Shown in pieces: positions 1 to 6,747 of a stretch of 14,970 nt of DNA. The position numbers and the translations under genes are program-made. Within the stretch, counting starts at the first letter, position 1; each line of letters starts with the position of its first letter. The notes below the pieces were generated by a model. The model was given only the letters and a program-made list of their open reading frames with translations, had not been told where the DNA came from and made no database searches. Source of the stretch: Deltaproteobacteria bacterium (GTDB lineage Bacteria > Desulfobacterota > DSM-4660 > Desulfatiglandales > Desulfatiglandaceae); NCBI GenBank assembly GCA_018644785.1, contig JABGPV010000123.1, positions 1-14,970 on the forward strand, in the 5' to 3' direction.

Positions 1-199
1 CGGCCCGCGCTGCCAGCCGCCGGGGGGCCAATACTAATATTTTTTTACCGCTCAGCCATGGCGCATTCCGCAATGCGAGGGGAATGCACGTGGTCTTACC
101 CGCTCCCGGCAGGGCCTCAAGCACCACATTAGCGTTTTCGGCAAGCGCCCGCCTCAAATCATCTAAGATCGCATCAACGGGCAGGCCGAAGGGGTTCAT
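1..199 (-). CDS. hrpB: ATP-dependent helicase HrpB, N-terminal fragment (cut by window edge)
   Basis: The minus strand from the ATG at 199 is open to the window edge (66 codons). It begins MNPFGLPVDAILDDLRRAL and then shows a Walker A motif, LPGAGKTT (residues 29-36), followed by LAPRRLAARA at 57-66. HrpB helicases of the DEAH/DExH class have the same order at the N-terminus: the LP-D opening, PPGAGKTT, and EPRRLAARA at motif Ia. The usual proteins are about 800 residues, so only the first part of helicase domain 1 is here. The start lies 13 bases after the trkH stop, so the two are probably cotranscribed. No clear Shine-Dalgarno sequence precedes it. Two substitutions against the usual motifs are visible (ALPG for APPG, APRR for EPRR); I would not read function into them. 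The in vivo role of HrpB is poorly defined. Confidence 0.85.
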   Translation of the reverse strand, partial: MNPFGLPVDAILDDLRRALAENANVVLEALPGAGKTTCIPLALRNAPWLSGKKILVLAPRRLAARA

Positions 200-212
200 G
201 CGTAGGGCTCGC

Positions 213-1670
213 TTATCTTTTCCAGAAAGACGGGAAGAAAATGACCAGGGCCGAAAACATTTCCAGCCGGCCCACCATCATGTTCCAGGCAAGAAACCAT
301 TTTCCCCCATCGGAAATATGGGCGTAATTTTCCGATGCGCCGATGGCCCCGAACCCCGGACCGATGTTCATGAGAGAGGCGATGACGGAACTGAAGCCCG
401 TCAGGTAATCCATGTTGTCCAACAATACCATGACGCACCCGCCCATGAGCACCATGAAAATATTGACGATGAAATAACAGACTGAAAGATCGATAATGGT
501 GTTATCCACGGGTCGCTGGTTCAGACGGATGCTCATGACCGACATGGGCTGAATAAATATTTTTCGAATGGCCACATACATGTATTTGAAGATGACCACA
601 TAATGGACTACCTTGATGCCGCTGGTGGTGGACCCGGCGCACGCTCCCACAAAACAGACCACGAAAAGGAACATCTGGGCTGCCTGAGGCCATAGTTCAT
701 AGTCGGCGGTGGTAAAACCCGTAGTGGTCAAAAAAGAGGTGACCTGAAAGGTTCCGAACTGTATGGATTCCATGAGGGTAGGATAGGTATTTTCCTTCCA
801 GAGAATCCATGAGACCATTCCGCAGAAAAAGAGCAGAAACCCCACATACCAACGGAACTCCGTGTTGATTTTGAGCGCCCGCCAGTCCCCGTGCAATATC
901 TGATAAAACAGTACAAAGGTGACCCCTCCCAGGAACATGAAGGCGATAACGATCCAATCAATGTAAGGACTGCTGTAATACCCGATGCTCGCATTCCAAA
1001 CGGAATAGCCGGACGTGGAGACCGTGCCGAAGGCGGTGCACATGGAATCAAAAAAGCCCATGCCCGCCAGGCTGAGTAGAAGAATCTCCAGCACATTCAG
1101 GGCCAGGTATATGCCCCAGAGCCAGATCATGGTGTCCCGGTTTCGGGCTTTAAACCGCTCTTTGGTGATAATCTGACCGGGCGAGGATTCGGCGCGAAAG
1201 ATGCGCAGCCCCCCCACGCCGTGGGGCAGAAAAATGAGGGTCAAGGTCAGAAATCCCATACCCCCCAGCAAGTGGGTTTCGCTTCGCCAGAACAAAAGAC
1301 CGTGGGGAAGCGTTTCAATATCCGTGAGGATGGTGGCGCCGGTGGTGGTGTAACCGGACATCATTTCAAAAAAAGCGTCCGTAAAAGACGGGATGGATCC
1401 GTGAATCATGAAGGGCAGCGCGGAGAGTGCGGAGACCAGCACCCACCCGAAAACGGCCAGCGCAAAACCGTCCTTGATGCCCAGCTCGTACTCTTTTCTG
1501 AAAAACCACCAGAGCGGCAGGCCCAATCCGGCGGTAATAATGCCGGAAGCCAGAATGGCGTTGAAGTCCCCTTCGTCGTAATAGAGGGCGCATATCAAGG
1601 GCAACAGCATGGAACCGCCGGTTACCAGCAGAAGTGTTCCCAGAACCCTTGCGATGGATGAAAAATGCAT
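213..1670 (-). CDS. trkH: TrkH-family potassium uptake channel subunit
   Basis: This 485-residue membrane protein is the ion-conducting subunit of a Trk/Ktr K+ uptake system in the inner membrane. The family fold is four M1-P-M2 repeats, and all four pore loops can be found: TTTGA at 108-112, TVSTSGYSV at 216-224, TTTGF at 315-319 and NIGPGFG at 435-441. The family signatures GACAGSTTSGIKV (342-354) and MVGRLE near the C-terminus are also present. Length matches full TrkH (about 480). TrkH normally works with the cytoplasmic NAD-binding subunit TrkA, which is not in this window. The ATG at 1670 gives the expected N-terminus (first helix LGTLLLVTGG), but no good Shine-Dalgarno sequence precedes it and a heptamer repeat lies immediately upstream. 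The gene is probably the first of a trkH-hrpB transcript. Confidence 0.95.
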   Translation of the reverse strand: MHFSSIARVLGTLLLVTGGSMLLPLICALYYDEGDFNAILASGIITAGLGLPLWWFFRKEYELGIKDGFALAVFGWVLVSALSALPFMIHGSIPSFTDAFFEMMSGYTTTGATILTDIETLPHGLLFWRSETHLLGGMGFLTLTLIFLPHGVGGLRIFRAESSPGQIITKERFKARNRDTMIWLWGIYLALNVLEILLLSLAGMGFFDSMCTAFGTVSTSGYSVWNASIGYYSSPYIDWIVIAFMFLGGVTFVLFYQILHGDWRALKINTEFRWYVGFLLFFCGMVSWILWKENTYPTLMESIQFGTFQVTSFLTTTGFTTADYELWPQAAQMFLFVVCFVGACAGSTTSGIKVVHYVVIFKYMYVAIRKIFIQPMSVMSIRLNQRPVDNTIIDLSVCYFIVNIFMVLMGGCVMVLLDNMDYLTGFSSVIASLMNIGPGFGAIGASENYAHISDGGKWFLAWNMMVGRLEMFSALVIFFPSFWKR

Positions 1671-1683
1671 AGTAACAGTTTTT

Positions 1684-1711
1684 GGCTTATGGGTTATGGT
1701 TTATGGTTTCT
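1684..1711. repeat. Four tandem heptamers (GGYTTAT-like) in the trkH leader
   Basis: Four consecutive 7-base units are seen: GGCTTAT, GGGTTAT, GGTTTAT and GGTTTCT. They sit 14 bases upstream of the trkH start codon, inside the presumed 5' untranslated region. They create a spurious plus-strand reading frame beginning MAYGLWFMV. A dispersed simple repeat is the simplest explanation; a regulatory role is not shown. Confidence 0.6.
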
Positions 1712-1753
1712 TCAGCAAATAAAGGGCCAAACCCTTATCACGGAACTGGATTC

Positions 1754-1782
1754 TTTATCAAGATACCGTTTGTGTCAATCAA
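1754..1782 (-). promoter_or_regulatory. Candidate sigma-70 promoter for trkH
   Basis: On the minus strand TTGATT (1777-1782) is followed after 17 bases by GATAAA (1754-1759). An overlapping TTGACA (1773-1778) has no well-spaced -10 element. The match is moderate, and the site is about 85 bases upstream of the trkH start. Confidence 0.35.
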
Positions 1783-1914
1783 TATTCCATACAGACTGCT
1801 CCTATTCCGGGCCGGGTTCAGACATCGAAATATAAATTTTGGCTTGTGGCACGGATCGATATGGGTTAATCATGGCGGTACGATGGCACGGTATAAAGCA
1901 CATGTGAGGCGCCC

Positions 1915-3486
1915 ATGAGCATATCTTCGGAAAACCGGGACCTGCTCCTGGTATTTGATGTGGGGACCCAGTCCGTTCGCGCTGCCGTGATTGATCTCAG
2001 GGGCAATATCTGCAAATTGATCAAAACCCCCATCGATCCCTATTTTTCCCCTCAGCCGGGGTGGGCGGAACAGGAACCGGGTTATTATTGGAAAAACCTG
2101 GCGGTTACGGCGCGAAAGCTCCTGGGCTCAGATGACGTTCAGGTGGAACGGATTGCAGGGGTCAGCCTGACATGTCAGCGCACAACCATGATCAACCTGG
2201 ATAAAAACGGAAACCCTTTAAGGCCCGCCATCCTGTGGCTCGATCAACGGAAAGCTGAAGACACATACAGGATCTCACCCCTGATTCGGTGGGGGCTTAA
2301 GGCCGTAGGCCAACATGTCCTGGTGGAAAAAGCGGTTCGTGAGTGCAAAAGCAACTGGATACAGGACCATGAACCGGAGATATGGGAAAAAACAGATAAA
2401 TACCTGTTTCTCTCCGGGTTCCTGACCCATCGGCTCACCGGTGAATACCGGGATTCCTGCGGCAACATGGTGGGATATATTCCATTTGATTTCAAGCACC
2501 AGACCTGGTCCAAACCCCGTGACATGAGATGGAAGTTCTTTCAAATGGACCCATCCGTTCTCCCTGAACTGATAAAACCGGGGTCTGTTCTGGGTCATAT
2601 AACGCCCGCAGCATCCCGGGAAACGGGCGTTCCGGAAGGGCTGCCCGTGATTGCCGCCGGAACGGACAAGGCCTGTGAAGTGCTGGGTGCCGCCTGTCTG
2701 TCCCCTGATGTGGCGTGTCTCAGCTACGGCACCACGGCCACGGTGAATACGGCCAATGAGAAATATGTCCAGATCCGACCTTTCGCCCCCGCCTACCCGA
2801 GTGCCGTCCCGGATGCCTATAACACGGAAGTGATGGTTTACAGGGGTTTCTGGCTGGTCAGCTGGTTTAAGAAGCAGTTCGGGTTGCGGGAGGAGCAGTT
2901 GGCTTTAAAACGGAATATGACCCCTGAAACGTTGTTCGATGAACTGATTGAGAATATTCCCCCCGGTTCCATGGGATTGATGCTCCAGCCATACTGGTCC
3001 CCCGGCATGAACACGGATGCGGACGCCAAGGGGGCTATTATCGGATTCGGAGACGTACACACCCGCGCCCACATCTACCGTTCCATTCTTGAGGGCCTGG
3101 GGTTTGCCCTAAAAGACGGCATGCTGGCCCTTCAGAAAAAGAACAGGGTGAAAATTGAATGTCTCAGGGTGTCCGGCGGCGGTTCACAGAGTGACGCGGC
3201 CATGCAGATTACGGCGGATATATTTGATCTGCCCGCCCAGCGGCCCCACACCTATGAAACATCCGCCCTGGGGGCGGCCATCGATGCGGCCGTGGGTTTG
3301 AAACTGCATACGGATTTCCCCGCCGCCGTCCGGGAAATGGTGCGGATCACCGATGTTTTTGAACCGATCCCGAAAAACAGGGACTTGTACGGCGAGCTTT
3401 TTGAAAGGGTGTATCAAAAAATGTATGGGCGTTTGAAACCCATCTACAATGAAATTCGCGCCATCACCGGATACCCGGCCCTGTGA
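1915..3486 (+). CDS. FGGY-family carbohydrate kinase, substrate unknown
   Basis: This 523-residue cytoplasmic kinase would transfer phosphate from ATP to a sugar or polyol. The N-terminal FGGY domain opens with the phosphate-binding motif FDVGTQSVRAA (14-24) and has the substrate-side ILWLDQR (106-112). AAGTDKACEVLGA (247-259) carries the likely catalytic base D251. The C-terminal domain has SYGTTATVN (270-278), VSGGGSQSD (419-427) and the SALGAAIDAAVG helix (450-461). Length is slightly above xylulokinase and glycerol kinase (about 500). It looks nearer to uncharacterised YgcE/xylulokinase-like proteins than to GlpK, so I give no symbol. GTGAGG at 1904-1909, 5 bases before the ATG, supports this start. 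It stands alone, convergent with the sigma gene, with no sugar transporter or isomerase beside it to reveal the substrate. Confidence 0.9.
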   Translation: MSISSENRDLLLVFDVGTQSVRAAVIDLRGNICKLIKTPIDPYFSPQPGWAEQEPGYYWKNLAVTARKLLGSDDVQVERIAGVSLTCQRTTMINLDKNGNPLRPAILWLDQRKAEDTYRISPLIRWGLKAVGQHVLVEKAVRECKSNWIQDHEPEIWEKTDKYLFLSGFLTHRLTGEYRDSCGNMVGYIPFDFKHQTWSKPRDMRWKFFQMDPSVLPELIKPGSVLGHITPAASRETGVPEGLPVIAAGTDKACEVLGAACLSPDVACLSYGTTATVNTANEKYVQIRPFAPAYPSAVPDAYNTEVMVYRGFWLVSWFKKQFGLREEQLALKRNMTPETLFDELIENIPPGSMGLMLQPYWSPGMNTDADAKGAIIGFGDVHTRAHIYRSILEGLGFALKDGMLALQKKNRVKIECLRVSGGGSQSDAAMQITADIFDLPAQRPHTYETSALGAAIDAAVGLKLHTDFPAAVREMVRITDVFEPIPKNRDLYGELFERVYQKMYGRLKPIYNEIRAITGYPAL

Positions 3487-3530
3487 AAGCCATATTTTGA
3501 AACAAACGGCACAACCAAAAAATATTCCCG

Positions 3531-4127
3531 CTATTTCTCCCCCACAGGCTCACAAACAAAAACGTTTCTTTCGTCCAGATGGAACGTACACTTTTCCTCT
3601 AAAATAGATTTAAGGCCTTTTCTTGCTCGGTGGAGCCGAACCTTGGCGTTCTCCTTTGAAATATTGAGAATTTCACCGATTTCTGCATGAGTGAAACCCA
3701 TGAAGTCATAAAGAATCAGCACAATCCGCTGTGGTTCGGGGAGAAGGTTCATCTGCTCCTGAACGCAGGCCCCCATTTGAAACTGTTCGAGTTCTTTCTG
3801 TACTTGAATTTCCACAAAAGGGTCCGGCAGACGTTCCTCAAAAAGGGCCCTGTCGGGGGCATTTTTTTTCGCGGATTTGAAATGATCCTGGCACAGATTG
3901 TAAGCAATCCGAAATATCCAGGACGAAACCTTTGACGGATCCCGAACCCTATCCAAATTTTTCTGGACGCGGATGAAGGTTTCCTGGATCAGGTCCTCCG
4001 CAATCCATTCGTCTTTAACAAGTCTTGTGATAAACTTTTTCAACCGATCGTAATATTGATCATATATTTCCAGCAGGACCATTTCCATTTTCTGCATCTT
4101 CTCTCTTCGGGGTAATAATGATGACAT
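3531..4127 (-). CDS. ECF-type RNA polymerase sigma factor (SigZ-like)
   Basis: This protein of up to 198 residues has sigma region 2 (about 18-88: YYDRLKKFITRLV, then AEDLIQETFIRV at 43-54 and WIFRIAYNLC at 70-79). It also has region 4 (about 120-177: LLPEPQRIVLILYDFMGFTHAEIGEIL, then the helix-turn-helix NISKENAKVRLHRARKGL). Region 3 is absent, as in ECF sigma factors. A short tail after region 4 contains C180 and C192; C79 and C121 are further cysteines. It lacks the SnoaL-like extension of ECF41 sigmas. No anti-sigma factor is encoded nearby. It is last in an operon with the AhpD-like gene, whose stop is 3 bases upstream. The start is uncertain: Met1 has no Shine-Dalgarno sequence, while Met11 or Met14 lies behind a GAGAG tract. 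Confidence 0.92.
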   Translation of the reverse strand: MSSLLPRREKMQKMEMVLLEIYDQYYDRLKKFITRLVKDEWIAEDLIQETFIRVQKNLDRVRDPSKVSSWIFRIAYNLCQDHFKSAKKNAPDRALFEERLPDPFVEIQVQKELEQFQMGACVQEQMNLLPEPQRIVLILYDFMGFTHAEIGEILNISKENAKVRLHRARKGLKSILEEKCTFHLDERNVFVCEPVGEK

Positions 4128-4130
4128 ATA

Positions 4131-4391
4131 TCACGAATCGCAGCGGGCGGAATTCCCATTGCAGGAGCTTTCGACCGGTTTAGCGTTACGCCTCATGGTT
4201 TTCTGGATAGATCCATTCATGACCATGTGGGCCCCGCCGCGAACTTTTACCGCAATATCCACGGTTTTCCGGATATCCTCTTTACCGATACCCATTTTTT
4301 CAGCTTTCGAAAAATAGTGCTCAAAACAGGGGCCGCAGTTCGCTGCCGTGGCAGCCCCGAGAGCAATAAAAATTTCAGTATGTTCGTCCAT
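4131..4391 (-). CDS. AhpD-like / carboxymuconolactone decarboxylase-family protein
   Basis: This is an 86-residue protein of the CMD/AhpD fold. It has the redox motif CGPC at 19-22 followed by FEHYF, a later helix starting MGIGKEDIRKTVDIAVKV, and GGAHM. In AhpD the two cysteines reduce a partner such as AhpC or a lipoyl adaptor, with a histidine four residues after the second cysteine. Here that position is Tyr26 and the histidine is at 25, so peroxidase-reductase chemistry is not assured. The C-terminal tail adds C77 and C84. The start is well supported: GGGAGGA lies 7 bases before the ATG. It is the middle gene of the operon with the DUF2284 gene upstream and the sigma gene downstream, which suggests a thiol-redox role linked to the sigma factor. 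That link is an inference. Confidence 0.85.
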   Translation of the reverse strand: MDEHTEIFIALGAATAANCGPCFEHYFSKAEKMGIGKEDIRKTVDIAVKVRGGAHMVMNGSIQKTMRRNAKPVESSCNGNSARCDS

Positions 4392-4443
4392 TGAAGATTC
4401 CTCCCAGTTCTTTTCTCCGTTGACAGCAATAAGGTATAATGCA

Positions 4444-4950
4444 CTAGTCCAGCAACACCATCACATACCATACCGGGAGTAATTCACCCTTTTTATCAAA
4501 TTCCACCTTGAACTCAAGGGGCTCCAGCGTCTTTCCAATATCGACCCCATAACCGTCCATTGAAGGTCTGGCCAGGTGGGGGTAGCGGCATGGATCCGGG
4601 AAAGCGCATTCTTCACACTGAACACACATGGCCATGGCAAAAGAAAACATGCTGCCGTGTGAAAGCATGGCTTCCTTTTCAATGGCGACCGCAATTTTCT
4701 GGCCCAGCTTGGGATCCGGCACCTTGATAAAAATGGATTGTTCATATTTTTCAAAAGCATCCATAAAATGCTCCCGGGTCAATTCAAGGTTCGGGGGACA
4801 GGTCCAGTATTTTCCCCAGCGGTTGCACCCGAATCGGCATTTCAGAAAAGAGCGGTCATCAAAAACGATCTCCTTTGCAGGCAGCAGTCTCGCTTCGAGA
4901 GCACCCAGTTCAATGGACTTGTCAATCAATGCCTCATAACCCTTACTCAT
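4444..4950 (-). CDS. DUF2284 cysteine-rich, predicted metal-binding protein
   Basis: This 168-residue soluble protein has seven cysteines in two clusters: C38, C42 and C51 (KCRFGCNRWGKYWTCPP), then C109, C112, C115 and C121 (CVQCEEC...CRYP). The order C-x3-C-x8-CPP, then C-x2-C-x2-C-x5-CRYP followed by ARPSMDGYGVDI, is the DUF2284 signature. These proteins are common in anaerobes and are predicted to bind a metal or Fe-S cluster; no function is established to my knowledge. AGGAGG 8 bases before the ATG fixes the start. It is the first gene of a minus-strand operon, 52 bases ahead of the AhpD-like gene, with a consensus-like promoter directly upstream. Confidence 0.9.
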   Translation of the reverse strand: MSKGYEALIDKSIELGALEARLLPAKEIVFDDRSFLKCRFGCNRWGKYWTCPPNLELTREHFMDAFEKYEQSIFIKVPDPKLGQKIAVAIEKEAMLSHGSMFSFAMAMCVQCEECAFPDPCRYPHLARPSMDGYGVDIGKTLEPLEFKVEFDKKGELLPVWYVMVLLD

Positions 4951-4978
4951 TTCAATATCCTCCTGAGTCTTTTAAACG

Positions 4979-5007
4979 GTTTTAAAAATAAGGTGAATAA
5001 ATGTCAA
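4979..5007 (-). promoter_or_regulatory. Candidate sigma-70 promoter for the DUF2284-AhpD-sigma operon
   Basis: On the minus strand a perfect TTGACA (5002-5007) is followed after 17 bases by TAAAAC (4979-4984), a 4/6 match to TATAAT. It lies between the pentapeptide gene stop (5015) and the Shine-Dalgarno sequence of the DUF2284 gene. I saw no GGAAC-type ECF -35 motif here, so autoregulation by the sigma factor is not evident. Confidence 0.45.
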
Positions 5008-5014
5008 TACTTCA

Positions 5015-5749
5015 TTATATGGCCTGAATTTTTCGCTCTTCATTTGAAAACAGAGCCCCGGAAAAGTCAACGGATTCCACTTTTGAGCCGTTAAAATCCG
5101 TCCCTCTCATGTCCGCCCGTTGAAAATTGCTTTTCAACAGATGGGCGTGGCTGAATTTTGAATTCCGAAAGGTTGCATTTTCAAAGTCGGACATGGTGAT
5201 TTCGGTTTTTGATAGATCCGAATCGGATACATCGGCACGGATCATTTTTGTTGCCGCAATGACAGCGCCCGACAGGGTCGTCCCATTCAGATTTGCTGAA
5301 TTCATTTCCGTAAAGCGAAAACTCGCCCCCCGAAGGTCCGCCGACTTAAGCGTCGCTTCCAAAAAATAGGCGTTGTGGAGAAAGACATTTTGCATTCGTG
5401 CCCGGCTGAGGTCGGACCCGGAAAGGTTTGCATAATGGAGGCTGGCCCCTTCAAGATTGATATGGCTGAGATCTGCGTTCAGGAAAATGGTCCATTGAAG
5501 ATCCGCATTCACCATGTTGGCAGCTTTGAGATTCGCCCCTTTGAAACTGGCGGTTCGCAGGTTTACCCCGTGCAGATCCACCCCTTCCAGATTCGCATGT
5601 TCAAAGTTGGCCTGCTGGAGATTATGCCGGGACAAATCGCAGTGGCTGAAATTGGCCTTTTCCCCCTGCTTCCCGCTGGATTCCAACCACCTTAGGTGGT
5701 CCTCAAGTACCGCCGTCAGTTCGTCCTTGTCGATTTTACGTTTGCCCAT
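5015..5749 (-). CDS. Pentapeptide-repeat protein
   Basis: This 244-residue protein is pentapeptide repeat from about residue 32 to 235, in the pattern A(D/N)LxX with central L, F or M (for example ANLEGVDLHGVNL, ADLSHINLEGASL, ADMRGTDF). That is about 41 pentapeptides, or roughly ten coils of a right-handed quadrilateral beta-helix. The first 30 residues are a short charged helix (LEDHLRWLESSGKQGEKA). There is no signal peptide or membrane segment, so it is probably cytoplasmic. Family members include the gyrase-protecting Qnr and MfpA proteins, but most members have no known role and nothing here points to gyrase. GAGGAGA 8 bases before the ATG supports the start. It lies upstream of, and in the same direction as, the DUF2284 operon, which has its own candidate promoter. 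Confidence 0.93.
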   Translation of the reverse strand: MGKRKIDKDELTAVLEDHLRWLESSGKQGEKANFSHCDLSRHNLQQANFEHANLEGVDLHGVNLRTASFKGANLKAANMVNADLQWTIFLNADLSHINLEGASLHYANLSGSDLSRARMQNVFLHNAYFLEATLKSADLRGASFRFTEMNSANLNGTTLSGAVIAATKMIRADVSDSDLSKTEITMSDFENATFRNSKFSHAHLLKSNFQRADMRGTDFNGSKVESVDFSGALFSNEERKIQAI

Positions 5750-5933
5750 TATGACGTTCTCCTCTTCATTTTTGCGATTTTGTGTCTTTCTTACTGTATG
5801 ACATCATCGGAGTAAAAAAGGTTACACCAAAGAAGGCCTTCAATAGTTTGGCTTTTGTAGAAAACTTCTGATATACAACCGGCAGACCATCAACAAATAT
5901 TGGTTTCAATACTCTGGCATCCAGGGGGATCAA

Positions 5934-6746
5934 ATGGGACGAATCGATTTTGGCCATAAGAATGGATTGTATTTTCAATGGAACCCTCCGACCCAAAAAG
6001 ACGTACCCAGTTTCGTGTTTTTCAATGCCTTGACCGGGGATCATGAGGCCTGGGAAGCCCATATAAGCCCCGAGTGCCGCAAAGCAGGTTGCGGAACCCT
6101 TTGTTTCAATTATCGGGGCCAGACGAACAGCCCCTTTTCCGATGGAACCAGGCTCGACGATACCCTGATTGTTTCAGATACCCTCCGTTTGCTGAAAGAA
6201 ATCCAACCACCCCGGGCTATTCTTGTGGGGCTGTCCATTGGCGGTCTTTTTGCCGCCGGAGTCGTCCTGGAAGGGTTTCAGGCGGCCGGTCTGGTCCTCA
6301 TCAACACGCTGCGTCGCGATGGTCCCAGATTAAAATGGATTGGAGACGCGCTGGTCCGAATGGCACAGGTGGGTGGATTGGAATTGCTTCGGGACCTCTA
6401 TCTGCCCCTTTTAATGAACGAAGACTGGCTGGAAGCAAACCGGAACAGCTTCCTGGCCGGAGAAGGCTATGCCGGGCTTAATCCGAAAAGTGGCGCTTAC
6501 AAACTCCTGTCGGAGGCCGGCCGTCTATCCGAATGGGCAATCCCATGGGAAACGCTGGATCTGCCAACCTGGGTTATTACGGGTCTTCAAGATCATGTTT
6601 TCTACAATGAATCGGATGTGGCTGCCCTGAGCGCCCGCATCAGCCAGGTCAAGCGGATTGATATGCCTCGTACCGGCCATCTCATCCCGGCCGAGAGACC
6701 GGCCGAACTGGCTGATATGCTCATGGGTTTCGCTCAGGAGGTATGA
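5934..6746 (+). CDS. Alpha/beta hydrolase
   Basis: This 270-residue protein has the alpha/beta hydrolase fold. The nucleophile elbow is GLSIGG (99-104, Ser101), preceded by the RAILVGLS strand. The acid is probably Asp220 (VITGLQDHVF) and the base His249 (TGHLIPAERP), in the correct order. An early FFNALTGDHEAW segment (29-40) matches the oxyanion-hole region, with an unusual Asn-Ala in place of His-Gly. There is no signal peptide. The substrate cannot be predicted; esterases, lactonases and C-C hydrolases share this layout. GGGGGAT about 5 bases before the ATG supports the start. A weak promoter candidate (TTGGCT, 18 bases, TATACA at 5848-5877) precedes it. Its stop overlaps the Shine-Dalgarno/start zone of the downstream exporter gene, so the two are translationally coupled. 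Confidence 0.88.
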   Translation: MGRIDFGHKNGLYFQWNPPTQKDVPSFVFFNALTGDHEAWEAHISPECRKAGCGTLCFNYRGQTNSPFSDGTRLDDTLIVSDTLRLLKEIQPPRAILVGLSIGGLFAAGVVLEGFQAAGLVLINTLRRDGPRLKWIGDALVRMAQVGGLELLRDLYLPLLMNEDWLEANRNSFLAGEGYAGLNPKSGAYKLLSEAGRLSEWAIPWETLDLPTWVITGLQDHVFYNESDVAALSARISQVKRIDMPRTGHLIPAERPAELADMLMGFAQEV

Positions 6747-6747
6747 G

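Noticed and set aside
1855..1900. Two TGGCACGG motifs upstream of the FGGY kinase, as possible sigma-54 sites
   Set aside because: Neither has a GC at the required distance; the second is one base off and lacks the TT of the -12 element.
1682..1918. Plus-strand 78-codon frame beginning MAYGLWFMV
   Set aside because: It begins inside the heptamer repeat, has no Shine-Dalgarno sequence, overlaps the start of the FGGY kinase gene and has no recognisable protein pattern.
5766..6062. 98-codon minus-strand frame
   Set aside because: It overlaps the start of the alpha/beta hydrolase antisense and has no ribosome binding site or family pattern.
6658..6747. Longer N-terminus for the EamA transporter from the ATG at 6658
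   Set aside because: It would overlap the hydrolase gene by 89 bases and add a non-membrane stretch, whereas the ATG at 6748 has an AGGAGGT ribosome binding site.
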